The notes beneath the pieces were generated by a model. It ran no database searches. It was not told the DNA's origin and worked only from the letters and a program-made list of their open reading frames with translations. The translations under genes and the position numbers were made by a program. Positions 1 to 7,249 of a stretch of 8,349 nucleotides of DNA are shown here, piece by piece (the stretch's first letter is position 1; each line of letters opens with the position of its first letter). The stretch lies in assembly GCA_946886475.1 (NCBI GenBank), contig CAMPIQ010000158.1, positions 1-8,349 of the forward strand. Direction: 5' to 3'. The DNA is from an uncultured Chitinophagales bacterium. Lineage in GTDB: Bacteria > Bacteroidota > Bacteroidia > Chitinophagales > Chitinophagaceae.

Positions 1-149
1 TGAAAGTAGAAGAAATATCAATAAGTAGTTGTGAAAATACTTTAACGGTGTGCTCAATAAAAAGCCGGCGTTGTAGCGTTCACATAAAGGGCCACTCCCC
101 AAAAATCATATTTTCCTGTAATTTGTTGAAAATTCACATTCTTGCTCAT
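1..149. other. Left-edge region without a convincing gene
   Basis: This AT-rich stretch carries no frame with a recognisable domain, signal peptide or promoter. A 31-residue minus-strand frame at 54-149 starts right after the T-run of the peptidase terminator, but nothing else supports it. The region may contain the 3' end of a leader or gene that lies mostly to the left. Confidence 0.4.
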
Positions 150-182
150 AAAAAAAGGATCCCCAGCAAACACTGGGGATCC
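150..182 (-). terminator. Intrinsic terminator of the M16 peptidase gene
   Basis: A perfect 10-bp inverted repeat, GGATCCCCAG (157-166) and CTGGGGATCC (173-182), encloses a 6-nt loop. Read on the minus strand, the hairpin is followed directly by seven T (complement of 150-156). It starts about 20 nt after the peptidase stop codon. This is a canonical rho-independent terminator for the minus strand. The plus strand has no T-run after the stem, so it is not expected to work in both directions. Confidence 0.9.
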
Positions 183-202
183 CTGTATTCTTCAAAAAAA
201 TA

Positions 203-3058
203 TCAGAATGCTTTTTTTGTATCCACTTTATTTCCTTCGGTATCCAGTTCCACAATTTCATACCCAAGCTTCTTCACCCCATCATAGATATTTGCCTTGT
301 CGCCTACTAAAAGAATATTCATACGCTCCGGGTGCAGGTATTTTTTAGCCATTTCCTGAACTTGTTCTTTCGTCATATTTTTCAGGATCTTATTCTGCAT
401 CTCAACATAATTGGCCGGCAGGTCGTATTGCAGTATCCGGCTTATAAAACTGGCCTTTTGCGGACCCGTTTCATAACGAAGTGCATCACCCTGTCCGATA
501 GCATTTTTCATGAACATCATTTCATCATCGGTCGGGCCTTTTTTTGCGTATTCCTTTATCTCATCCATTACCTCCATCAATGCACTGTCTGTAACATCAG
601 CCTTGATCCCTGAACTAAATGAAAACTCACCTGAATATTCATCCGCGCTGTAGCTGGAACGGGCACCATAGGTCCATCCTTTATCTTCGCGAAGGTTAAG
701 ATTCACACGGCCATTGAAGCCACCACCTAATGGAAAGTTCATCAGTTGCGCTTTGAAATATTCTCCTGTTGCATCATATTTCAACCCGGTGGCATAACCC
801 ACACGGAATTCCGTTTGCGCTCCTTTTGGAATATCTACGAGGTAAACTTTTGTTTTATCTACAGCAGGTGTAGGGTCGGGTTTTTTGAGTTCGATCTTTT
901 TCCTGGGCAGTTTATCCAGGAAGGCAAGCTTTGGCAACATTTCCTTTTCAGTGATATCACCTACAACAACTACTCTTGCACCTACAGAAGACATATAATT
1001 TTTGTAATAATTTTCGATATCCGCCAGCGTAATGTTCTTTACGGTTTCAGCCGTTCCATTTTCGTTGATGCCAAGAATATGATCAGGTCCATAATTCAGT
1101 TTGGCAAACACTTCGTCTGCAATGGCTGAAGGTTGTCCCTTTCTTGATTTGAAATATTGCGCTGCCTGCTTTTGAATACGGTCGTAAGCTTCCCTGGAAA
1201 ATTTGGGATGGAACATGCGCTCCTCTAATAAAGCAAGGGTTTTATCAAAATTTTTCCTGAGCGACTGCACGGTAAACGTCACACCATCAATGGAGCTGGA
1301 AATATTGATAGAGCTGCCAAGCTTTTGCAATTCCTCCGCTATCTCTTCAGCCGTATAATTCTTTGTGTCCTCATTCATCATATCAGTGAAGAAAGATGCC
1401 AGTCCGGCTTTTGACAGATCATCAGCAGTGGCCAGGTGGCCGCCTGGAATTGTAATTGAAAAAGTTACGGTTGGAATTTCGGTATTCTGTGTACCAATTA
1501 CTTTAGCGCCATTGGCCAGTTCTTTCTTCCAGAATTTTGGAACTTTCACAACTGGATTCTCTCCATTACCCGGAACCTTACTCCGGTCGAAATTATCTTT
1601 TGCTTTTTTGTATTTCAGGCCTGCATACCCGTAATCCGGCGCCTTGTAACTGGAGGAATCAGGCTTAAAATTATCAGCTGCTGCTATCAGCGCTTCCTGT
1701 CCCTTTGGTAATATACTCAGTATCACTGCGGGCTTGTTCCTGATATATTTGTTATATGCAGCCATTACATCTTCACTGGAAAGCGATGTATAGGCTTTAA
1801 GGTTATCAGCAATTTTGTTGGGATTCCCCGTGAAGGTTTCAAATTGTGCCAGTTGTGAAACTTTTCCCCTTACGCTTTGAAGTCCGTTGATCAGTTGTGC
1901 TTCCTGGCTTCCTACGAATTTTTCAACATCCTCTTTCGTTACGCCTCTCAATTCAAAAGTATCCAGCGCAGCACGGAAAAGTTTTTCTATGTCGGCAAGG
2001 CTTTTACCAGGCATGGGTATGAATGTGAAGTTAAATTCCCCGGCCAGTTCGGAAAGAGAACTATAGGCAAATGCATTTACCGCCTGTTGTGATTTCACCA
2101 TTTCCTGGTAAAGAACAGAATTTCTTCCCTGCCCTATCACCTGTGCCAGACATTGCAACGCTGCCATGTCCTTATGATAATTGGGAACAGTTGGATAAGT
2201 AATGGTCAGTTGTGGCAGCCTGGCATAGTTATCATTATAGGAAACATACCGGTTACTCTCAAAAACAATGGGCTGCGGTTCCATTTTCTCTACTTCAGGA
2301 CCACGTGGAATGGAACCATAATATTTTTCCACCAGTTTTATTACTTCATCTGTTTTTACATCGCCGCCTATGGTGAGTACGGCATTGTTGGGACCATACC
2401 AGCGAAGAAAGAAATTCTTCAGGTCATCTACATTCACACGGTTCAGATCCTCAATATAACCAATGGTGAGCCATGAATATGGATGGCCATAAGGATAGAT
2501 GGTCTTGGCCTGCGTTTCAAGCGCTCCGCGATAAGGAACGTTCTCATAATTCTGTCCCTTTTCATTTTTAACTGTAGCTCTTTGTATCTCAAATTTTTTC
2601 TGGGTTACAGCATCCAGCAAAAATCCCATGCGGTCAGCTTCCAGCCACAGTGCTTTTTCAAGCTGGTTGGAAGGGACGGTCTCATAATAATTGGTGCGGT
2701 CGCGGTTAGTTGATCCGTTAAGTGTACCACCGGCATCCTGTACGATCCTGAAATGCTGTTCATCGGCTACGTTATCACTTCCCTGGAACATCATGTGTTC
2801 AAAGAAGTGGGCAAAGCCTGACTTGCCGATCTCTTCACGGGCAGAACCAACGTGATAGGTAACATCCACATGCACTACAGGGTCACTGTGGTCTTCATGT
2901 ACGATCACCGTAAGACCGTTTGGAAGCACATATTTTTCATAAGGGATCACCACTTCGTTGCCTTTCCTTACCACTTTTTCAACCAGTTTTGCCTGGGAAA
3001 AAGCTGTACCTGCAAGCAGCAGCATCAAAGTAGCAATCATGCATAATTTCTGTTTCAT
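203..3058 (-). CDS. Exported two-domain M16 zinc metallopeptidase (insulinase/pitrilysin family)
   Basis: This 951-residue protein has an N-terminal signal peptide (Lys3-Lys4, hydrophobic core about 6-20, likely cleavage near AFSQA at 19-23), so it should act in the periplasm or at the envelope. The first M16 domain carries the inverted zinc motif HFFEH (84-88), with the third ligand Glu166 in the RATVKNE segment 78 residues later. The second domain starts near 508. Its aligned site reads SFFTD (555-559), so the zinc ligands are lost. It keeps the LREDKGWTYG segment with Arg790 and Tyr797, the pair that binds substrate backbone in M16 enzymes. Two fused halves of this length match single-chain bacterial M16 peptidases, which degrade peptides in a closed chamber. 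The natural substrate is unknown. The gene stands alone and ends at a strong terminator. The ATG at 3058 is chosen because it places the signal peptide at the very N-terminus. Confidence 0.95.
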   Translation of the reverse strand: MKQKLCMIATLMLLLAGTAFSQAKLVEKVVRKGNEVVIPYEKYVLPNGLTVIVHEDHSDPVVHVDVTYHVGSAREEIGKSGFAHFFEHMMFQGSDNVADEQHFRIVQDAGGTLNGSTNRDRTNYYETVPSNQLEKALWLEADRMGFLLDAVTQKKFEIQRATVKNEKGQNYENVPYRGALETQAKTIYPYGHPYSWLTIGYIEDLNRVNVDDLKNFFLRWYGPNNAVLTIGGDVKTDEVIKLVEKYYGSIPRGPEVEKMEPQPIVFESNRYVSYNDNYARLPQLTITYPTVPNYHKDMAALQCLAQVIGQGRNSVLYQEMVKSQQAVNAFAYSSLSELAGEFNFTFIPMPGKSLADIEKLFRAALDTFELRGVTKEDVEKFVGSQEAQLINGLQSVRGKVSQLAQFETFTGNPNKIADNLKAYTSLSSEDVMAAYNKYIRNKPAVILSILPKGQEALIAAADNFKPDSSSYKAPDYGYAGLKYKKAKDNFDRSKVPGNGENPVVKVPKFWKKELANGAKVIGTQNTEIPTVTFSITIPGGHLATADDLSKAGLASFFTDMMNEDTKNYTAEEIAEELQKLGSSINISSSIDGVTFTVQSLRKNFDKTLALLEERMFHPKFSREAYDRIQKQAAQYFKSRKGQPSAIADEVFAKLNYGPDHILGINENGTAETVKNITLADIENYYKNYMSSVGARVVVVGDITEKEMLPKLAFLDKLPRKKIELKKPDPTPAVDKTKVYLVDIPKGAQTEFRVGYATGLKYDATGEYFKAQLMNFPLGGGFNGRVNLNLREDKGWTYGARSSYSADEYSGEFSFSSGIKADVTDSALMEVMDEIKEYAKKGPTDDEMMFMKNAIGQGDALRYETGPQKASFISRILQYDLPANYVEMQNKILKNMTKEQVQEMAKKYLHPERMNILLVGDKANIYDGVKKLGYEIVELDTEGNKVDTKKAF

Positions 3059-3092
3059 GTTCTATCGATTTAGATATTATCAGGGAAGGATG

Positions 3093-3100
3093 CCAATTTA
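3093..3100 (-). promoter_or_regulatory. Weak candidate -7 element for the M16 peptidase gene
   Basis: On the minus strand this reads TAAATTGG, which matches five of the six defined positions of the Bacteroidota TAnnTTTG element. It lies 34 nt upstream of the start codon. I see no convincing TTG-type -33 element at the right spacing, so this is only a candidate. Confidence 0.25.
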
Positions 3101-3138
3101 GGAAAAAGGGTTGGAAGAGAGCGCGCCGTTTATCATTT

Positions 3139-3174
3139 TAACCTGTTTCCGCCTGATGGAAACCAGGTTACCTG
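3139..3174. repeat. Inverted repeat with an overlapping palindrome in the divergent intergenic region
   Basis: TAACCTGTTTCC (3139-3150) pairs with GGAAACCAGGTTA (3158-3170), giving 12 base pairs with one bulged C and a 7-nt loop. The right arm also belongs to the near-perfect palindrome CAGGT-T-ACCTG (3164-3174). No T-run follows on either strand, so it is not an intrinsic terminator. It lies about 80-115 bp upstream of the peptidase start and 75-110 bp upstream of the AIM24-family start. A regulator binding site or upstream regulatory structure is possible, but function is inferred from position only. Confidence 0.45.
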
Positions 3175-3185
3175 AAGTAAATGTA

Positions 3186-3222
3186 AAATTGCCAGCCCCT
3201 ACAAAACTGAGGCAGGCAATTT
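3186..3222. repeat. Second inverted repeat in the divergent intergenic region
   Basis: AAATTGCC (3186-3193) and GGCAATTT (3215-3222) are perfect 8-bp arms. After an A-A mismatch, three more pairs (GCC 3195-3197 with GGC 3211-3213) extend the stem, leaving a 13-nt loop. The downstream arm ends 26 nt before the AIM24-family ATG, so it could lie in that gene's leader or overlap its promoter. The AT-rich outer arms resemble a weak terminator, but no plus-strand gene upstream needs one. Confidence 0.4.
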
Positions 3223-3248
3223 CTTAATTTCACATTAAATTAATTTAA

Positions 3249-4046
3249 ATGAGTTACAACAATCCTTCCTCTCACCAGGTAGATTACCGCATTATGGGTG
3301 AAGAGATGCAATGTGTGGAAATTGAACTGGATCCCGAAGAAACCGCCATTGCTGAAAGTGGCTCTTTTATGATGATGGATGATGGCATTCAGATGCAAAC
3401 CATTTTTGGAGATGGCACCGGACAAAAACAGGGATTTCTTGGCAAACTCATGTCTGCAGGTAAAAGGGTATTGACCGGAGAAAGCCTGTTCATGACCACT
3501 TATACCAATGTTGGTCATGGAAAAAAGAAAGTTTTTTTTGCCTCGCCCTATCCCGGTAAGGTTATTCCTTTCGATCTTTTACGCATGGGTGGAAAGATGA
3601 TCTGCCAGAAGGATTCATTTTTATGCGCGGCCAAGGGTGTGCAGGTAGGTATAGAATTTCAGCGAAAACTGGGTACGGGTTTATTTGGTGGTGAAGGATT
3701 CATCATGCAAAAGCTCGAGGGGGACGGACTTGCTTTTGTTCATGGCGGCGGACATATAATTGAAAGGGAATTAAATCCAGGTGAACTTTTGAAAATAGAT
3801 ACCGGCTGCATAGTAGCTTTCACTCCAAGTTGTGATTATGACATCCAGTTTGTGGGTGGCATTAAGAACAGCATATTCGGAGGTGAGGGTTTGTTTTATG
3901 CCACACTCCGGGGTCCGGGCCGCGTGTGGATTCAGACCTTACCCGTTAGCAGGCTGGCCAGCCGCATACTTGCTTATGGTACCGTAAACCGAAAGGAGGA
4001 AGGAAGTATATTAGGACCAATCGGAAATATTTTTGATGGAAGATGA
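3249..4046 (+). CDS. TIGR00266 / AIM24 family protein
   Basis: The 265-residue product has the length and motifs of the bacterial TIGR00266 (AIM24, PF01987) family: an early AESGSFMMMDDGIQM segment (35-49), the GESLFMTTYTN block (77-87), and glycine-rich turns through the C-terminal half. Two related segments, FGGEG(F/L)xxxxLxGxG at 146-160 and 210-224, show an internal duplication that fits a repeated beta-sandwich fold. There is no signal peptide or membrane span, so it is probably cytoplasmic. The yeast relative AIM24 is a mitochondrial inner-membrane-associated protein needed for membrane organisation. The bacterial role is not established. The gene is divergent from the peptidase and is followed by a possible terminator, so it is probably a single-gene unit. 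The ATG follows an AT-rich leader without a Shine-Dalgarno sequence, as is usual in Bacteroidota. Confidence 0.9.
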   Translation: MSYNNPSSHQVDYRIMGEEMQCVEIELDPEETAIAESGSFMMMDDGIQMQTIFGDGTGQKQGFLGKLMSAGKRVLTGESLFMTTYTNVGHGKKKVFFASPYPGKVIPFDLLRMGGKMICQKDSFLCAAKGVQVGIEFQRKLGTGLFGGEGFIMQKLEGDGLAFVHGGGHIIERELNPGELLKIDTGCIVAFTPSCDYDIQFVGGIKNSIFGGEGLFYATLRGPGRVWIQTLPVSRLASRILAYGTVNRKEEGSILGPIGNIFDGR

Positions 4047-4080
4047 ACAGGCAGCTGTCAGATATCACCCTTAGCTAACA

Positions 4081-4113
4081 GCCTTTCCGTGAAGAGAGGC
4101 AAATCATTTTTTT
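4081..4113 (+). terminator. Possible terminator after the AIM24-family gene
   Basis: GCCTTTC (4081-4087) pairs with GAGAGGC (4094-4100), giving seven pairs including one T-G wobble, around a 6-nt loop. Six nucleotides later comes a run of seven T (4107-4113). The stem is short and the T-run is displaced, so it would be a weak terminator. It starts 34 nt after the stop codon. The T-run could instead belong to the upstream promoter region of the next gene. Confidence 0.4.
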
Positions 4114-4164
4114 CTTTATCTTACAAATACACCCAACAACCATTTTTCATTAAATTAACTAACG

Positions 4165-5022
4165 ATGAAAACTTCAACACTTCACATCCTGCTTAAAGGG
4201 ATTAAGGTCACTGCAATTTTATCTGTGGTAGCATTTGCCAGCATGTTCATCATGGCCATGAAAGCACAAAAACTGGCTGATGATGTATGGAAGCAGCTGG
4301 GCATTGCCCCCACCCAGGCCGACATGAACATCAGGAACAGCTTTATCTATGGTGATTTTTATTATGGAGGCGCCAAACTTGCAAAAAACATAGCGGTCAA
4401 TGACCGCGCTGCCGTTATCAAACAACTGGTGTCGCATGCCAGGGAATATTATGCAGGCCAGGAATTCAAAAAAGCATATGATGATTACCGCAGGCGAACC
4501 ATGCCCCAGGCTCCCAAACCTTTACCCATTACTGCAGAATCCATTAAGGAAAGTGAAAAGAAAAGACTGGAAAGAAACCTGGCTACCGCTGAAAACAATC
4601 TCAATTCCACCAATCCTAAAATCAAGAACGGTGCCCCCTCTGCCATAGAAAGGATCAAAAAAGAACTTGCCGCCCTTGAAGACCCCAATAATCCAACCAT
4701 CAAAAGACAACTTGATAATGCGGCCCGTTCGTATGAGGCAGGAATGAAACAATACCAGGAAAAACTTAAGAAATATGAAGAGGATTTTCCGGCCGACCAC
4801 AATGTACTGCTTGCAAAAAGATTACAACAGGTGCTGGATATAACAGCTGATGTAGATTATGATGCGGAACTGAAAGAAGTATACAAGAAGATGAAATTTG
4901 TAAATCCTGTTTACGAAAAAAAACCAGCAGGATGGAAACTTGCCTACAGGGCCGGCAAGGAAACAACCGGTCTTGTAAGAGCAGAGGCAGAAAAATGGCT
5001 GAAGGAGTTGAAGAGCTTTTAA
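4165..5022 (+). CDS. Exported or membrane-anchored coiled-coil protein of unknown function
   Basis: I do not recognise a characterised family in this 285-residue protein. Residues 14-32 form a strong hydrophobic segment after a basic N-terminus. The AMKA motif at 31-34 could be a signal peptidase I site; if it is not cleaved, the segment would anchor the protein with its bulk in the periplasm. A compact block at 54-77, rich in aromatics and glycine (IRNSFIYGDFYYGGAKLA), may be a family signature. Residues 120-208 are highly charged and helical in character, with Lys/Glu-rich heptad-like stretches interrupted by short Asn/Pro turns near 147-158 and 172-178. The C-terminus (255-285) is basic, then amphipathic. 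The stop lies 48 bp before the PIG-L gene, so the two are probably co-transcribed. A loose TATCTTAC at 4117-4124 is a possible -7 element. Confidence 0.8.
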   Translation: MKTSTLHILLKGIKVTAILSVVAFASMFIMAMKAQKLADDVWKQLGIAPTQADMNIRNSFIYGDFYYGGAKLAKNIAVNDRAAVIKQLVSHAREYYAGQEFKKAYDDYRRRTMPQAPKPLPITAESIKESEKKRLERNLATAENNLNSTNPKIKNGAPSAIERIKKELAALEDPNNPTIKRQLDNAARSYEAGMKQYQEKLKKYEEDFPADHNVLLAKRLQQVLDITADVDYDAELKEVYKKMKFVNPVYEKKPAGWKLAYRAGKETTGLVRAEAEKWLKELKSF

Positions 5023-5070
5023 TAGCTTCCCTGAATTGAATCTTCAAGCTGTATCAGTTAAAAAAGAATA

Positions 5071-5874
5071 ATGCGAAATTTTATTTTCTTTCTGGGGCTC
5101 TTCCTCTTTTCCTGTGAACAAAAGGCTCATTTCAAAAATAGCTCAGATAAAAAAACCATTTTAACCATCCTTGCTCACCCGGATGATGAATCGGCAGTGG
5201 GCCAGGTTCTTGCCAGTCTGGCAAGACAGGGCAATAAAGTTTATTTACTACTGGCAAGTGACGGCCGTTATGGAGTTGAAAAACATTATGGACTGCCTGC
5301 CGGTGACTCCCTTGTTAAAATAAGAAAACATGAATCTGTCTGTGCCAGCAAGATCCTTGGTATAGAACCTCCTGTTTTCTTAAACTTTCATGATGGCCTG
5401 GGTATTGTAACCGGTCTTGGTGAATATTTTGATCAAACCATTCAAATAAAAGAAGAGCTGAAAATACATATTGAAAAGATCAACCCTGACCTCATTATCA
5501 CATTTGGACCTGATGGTGATACAGGCCATCCCGATCACCGGGGCATCAGCGATCTGACAACAGAAGTGATACTGCGTGAAGGCTGGTATGAAAAATACCC
5601 CTTGTATTATATTGGCTGGCTTAAAGAAAAAGTTGTAAGTATTGCCCAGGGACAATTAACCTCTCTTAATTACACCAATCAAAAATATTTGAATGTAAGG
5701 TTGAAATATAATGAGGAAGACAGAAATAAACTTTTCCAGTCTTTAAATTGTTACCAGAGTCAATTTACTCCTGAAGATGTTTCCAAATGGATAGAAGCAG
5801 AAAAAAAAGACAGTTCTTTTACGTTTTATTTCAGGCGTTTTACAACCGATACCATACAGGCAAATAGTTTTTAA
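5071..5874 (+). CDS. PIG-L family deacetylase, predicted lipoprotein
   Basis: PIG-L/LmbE enzymes are zinc-dependent hydrolases that remove acyl groups from N-acylated sugars. The 267-residue product shows the family's motifs: AHPDDE at 35-40, RKHESVCASKILGIE at 85-99, and GDTGHPDHR at 149-157. By analogy with MshB, His36, Asp39 and His156 would bind zinc, and Asp38 would be the catalytic base. The N-terminus is a short hydrophobic stretch ending in LFSC, a plausible lipobox with Cys15 as the lipidated residue, so the enzyme should be membrane-anchored outside the cytoplasm. That argues against BshB, the cytosolic enzyme of bacillithiol synthesis. A role in trimming envelope or imported glycans is inference; the substrate cannot be read from the sequence. 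The gene sits between the unknown exported protein and the macrodomain gene, with short gaps on both sides. Confidence 0.92.
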   Translation: MRNFIFFLGLFLFSCEQKAHFKNSSDKKTILTILAHPDDESAVGQVLASLARQGNKVYLLLASDGRYGVEKHYGLPAGDSLVKIRKHESVCASKILGIEPPVFLNFHDGLGIVTGLGEYFDQTIQIKEELKIHIEKINPDLIITFGPDGDTGHPDHRGISDLTTEVILREGWYEKYPLYYIGWLKEKVVSIAQGQLTSLNYTNQKYLNVRLKYNEEDRNKLFQSLNCYQSQFTPEDVSKWIEAEKKDSSFTFYFRRFTTDTIQANSF

Positions 5875-5907
5875 TTTCAAAACAAATCATCCGGAAAATT
5901 TTTTGAC

Positions 5908-6429
5908 ATGTCGATCCTCATCCGGCAGGGAGATATCACCAAAGTTGAAGCTGATGCCATCGTCAACGCTGCTAACAGTTCGCTAATGGGTGGTGGCGGT
6001 GTGGATGGCGCTATTCACCGGGCAGGGGGGCCTGCAATACTAGAAGAATGTAGAAAGATCGTTGTCACACAGGGAGCTTGCGAAACCGGAAAGGCCGTGA
6101 TCACCACTGCAGGAAAATTGCCTGCAAAATATGTGATCCATACGGTGGGTCCTGTATGGAATGGCGGGCTGGATAATGAAGCTTCTTTACTGGCCGACTG
6201 CTACCGTAATTCTTTAGAACTGGCAGCTGAGCATCAGTGTAATTCAATTGTCTTTCCCAACATCAGTACCGGAGTGTACAGGTTCCCTAAAGAAAAAGCG
6301 GCAAAAATTGCATTAGATTCCGTTCAGCATTTTTTAAAAGAAGACAGCCGAATTCAAAAAGTAATTTTTGTTTGTTTTGATAATGAGAATTATCAGTTGA
6401 TGCTTCAAATGGCTGGAGAAACCCGATAG
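5908..6429 (+). CDS. Macrodomain protein, O-acetyl-ADP-ribose deacetylase (YmdB/MacroD type)
   Basis: The 173-residue product is a single macrodomain, close in length to E. coli YmdB (about 177). Visible ligand-binding motifs are GDIT (8-11), NAAN (20-23), [10 protein letters not shown] (28-37) and STGVYRFP (120-127). Asn20, Asn23 and Asp33 correspond to the residues used by MacroD-type enzymes to hydrolyse O-acetyl-ADP-ribose or mono-ADP-ribose on acidic side chains. There is no signal peptide, so it is cytoplasmic. It follows the PIG-L gene by 33 bp and is probably the last gene of that transcript. No ADP-ribosyltransferase toxin of the DarT type is encoded nearby, so an antitoxin role is not supported; general ADP-ribose metabolism is the safer reading. 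Confidence 0.95.
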   Translation: MSILIRQGDITKVEADAIVNAANSSLMGGGGVDGAIHRAGGPAILEECRKIVVTQGACETGKAVITTAGKLPAKYVIHTVGPVWNGGLDNEASLLADCYRNSLELAAEHQCNSIVFPNISTGVYRFPKEKAAKIALDSVQHFLKEDSRIQKVIFVCFDNENYQLMLQMAGETR

Positions 6430-6436
6430 TGTGACA

Positions 6437-6479
6437 AGCTAAGATGAAGTTTTTTTCAGACCCCCCTGTCATCTTTGCT
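6437..6479. repeat. Imperfect inverted repeat after the macrodomain gene
   Basis: AGCTAAGATGA (6437-6447) and TCATCTTTGCT (6469-6479) pair at 10 of 11 positions around a 21-nt loop that contains seven T. No T-run follows the stem, so it is not a canonical terminator. It begins 8 nt after the macrodomain stop and could stabilise the 3' end of that transcript. It may also be a chance structure. Confidence 0.3.
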
Positions 6480-6534
6480 CCCCCTTGGTTGAAGTGGACG
6501 ATCTATCTTTCACTATTAATTCTTTCGCACCAGG

Positions 6535-6565
6535 TTTTTTCCAATCTTTTGCTTTCTTAGCTTTG
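6535..6565 (+). promoter_or_regulatory. Bacteroidota-type promoter of the scramblase-like gene
   Basis: TAGCTTTG at 6558-6565 is an exact match to the TAnnTTTG -7 consensus of Bacteroidota sigma factors. A T-run (6535-6540) lies 17 bp upstream, where a degenerate -33 TTTG element would sit. Transcription should begin near 6570-6573, giving a leader of about 15 nt before the ATG at 6587. This supports the ATG and rules out the in-frame TTG at 6485, which lies upstream of the promoter. Confidence 0.6.
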
Positions 6566-6586
6566 CACCACCAAAACTTTATAAAC

Positions 6587-7186
6587 ATGTCCGTCTTTTT
6601 TCCCGAATTCTTTGAAAGCAATGAATACTTCATTGATGAAAAAGTACAGTTCTTCAAATTCCACAATGAATACAAAGTTTATGATCCTATGGGACTGCAT
6701 GTAGGTTCTGTAACTCAACATGTGCCCGGATGGCATAAAGTACTGAGGCTACTTCTTAAAAAAGCCATGCTCCCTTTCCAGCTGGAGGTAACGGATAATA
6801 ATGGTAAGGTACTTGCCAGCATACACCGCGGATGGACCTTCTGGATGTCGAAGATCACCATTAAAGATGGTGAAGGAAATATTTCTGGATTCATCAACCA
6901 GAAATTCAGATTCCTGAAACCCAGGTTTCGCATTTTTGATCTCAACCAGGTTCAGATAGCAGAGATCAACGGCGACTGGAAAGCATGGTCATTCAACATA
7001 ACCGATTCCAATGGAATTCAGATAGGTAAGATCAATAAAAAGTGGGGAGGGATAGCTAAGGAATTCTTTACCAATGCTGATAAATACCATGTTACCATAG
7101 CACCTGAATATGCCGAAGACCGTAATAAAATGAATATCGTGGTCACTGCTATAACCATTGACATGGTGTTGAAAGAAAGCCAATGA
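6587..7186 (+). CDS. LURP-one-related / phospholipid scramblase-like protein
   Basis: The 199-residue product resembles the LURP-one-related/scramblase (tubby-like) superfamily. It is built of repeated beta strands in the pattern 'D..G..IG.I...W', seen at about 68-85, 91-104 and 135-151. A scramblase-type signature, IGKINKKWGGIAKEFFTNADKY, spans about 143-164. It has no signal peptide and no terminal membrane span, so it is probably cytoplasmic and possibly membrane-associated. Lipid transport has not been shown for bacterial members, so activity should not be assumed from the name. An in-frame TTG at 6485 would add 34 residues, but the TAGCTTTG promoter lies inside that extension and the added residues do not look like part of the domain. 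The gene converges on the DUF2059 gene, and a 7-bp repeat array begins just after its stop. Confidence 0.85.
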   Translation: MSVFFPEFFESNEYFIDEKVQFFKFHNEYKVYDPMGLHVGSVTQHVPGWHKVLRLLLKKAMLPFQLEVTDNNGKVLASIHRGWTFWMSKITIKDGEGNISGFINQKFRFLKPRFRIFDLNQVQIAEINGDWKAWSFNITDSNGIQIGKINKKWGGIAKEFFTNADKYHVTIAPEYAEDRNKMNIVVTAITIDMVLKESQ

Positions 7187-7192
7187 TTGGGA

Positions 7193-7247
7193 GGGCGTCG
7201 GGAATCGGGAATCAGGAGTCGGGAATCGGGAGTCGGGAGTCGGGAAC
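7193..7247. repeat. Heptanucleotide tandem array, GGGA(A/G)TC type
   Basis: Seven consecutive 7-bp units run from 7193 to 7241: GGGCGTC, GGGAATC, GGGAATC, AGGAGTC, GGGAATC, GGGAGTC, GGGAGTC, followed by a partial GGGAAC. Units vary mainly at the A/G of position 5. The array starts 7 nt after the stop of the scramblase-like gene. Read on the other strand and shifted in phase, the unit is CCGATTC, one base from the ACGATTC unit of the second array at 7315-7342. Confidence 0.9.
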
Positions 7248-7249
7248 AC

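Noticed and set aside
54..149. 31-residue minus-strand frame starting right after the peptidase terminator T-run
   Set aside because: It is too short to judge, with no signal, motif, promoter or terminator of its own.
157..182. Bidirectional terminator at the left edge
   Set aside because: The plus-strand side of the stem is not followed by a T-run.
48..287. Plus-strand frame at the left edge
   Set aside because: It runs through the peptidase terminator and into the antisense of the peptidase 3' end; the composition is not protein-like and no motif is seen.
3240..3518. Minus-strand frame opposite the AIM24-family start
   Set aside because: It is the antisense shadow of a well-supported gene and has no recognisable domain.
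4485..4802. Minus-strand frames opposite the coiled-coil gene
   Set aside because: The low-complexity, Phe/Ser/Leu-rich translation is what the reverse of Lys/Glu-rich codons gives.
5024..5050. AGCTT...AAGCT inverted repeat before the PIG-L gene as a terminator
   Set aside because: The stem is short and interrupted by an unpaired CCC, and no T-run follows.
5071..6429. PIG-L plus macrodomain as an ADP-ribosylation toxin-antitoxin or defence system
   Set aside because: No DarT-like ADP-ribosyltransferase or other effector is present, and the macrodomain is of the short YmdB type without extra domains.
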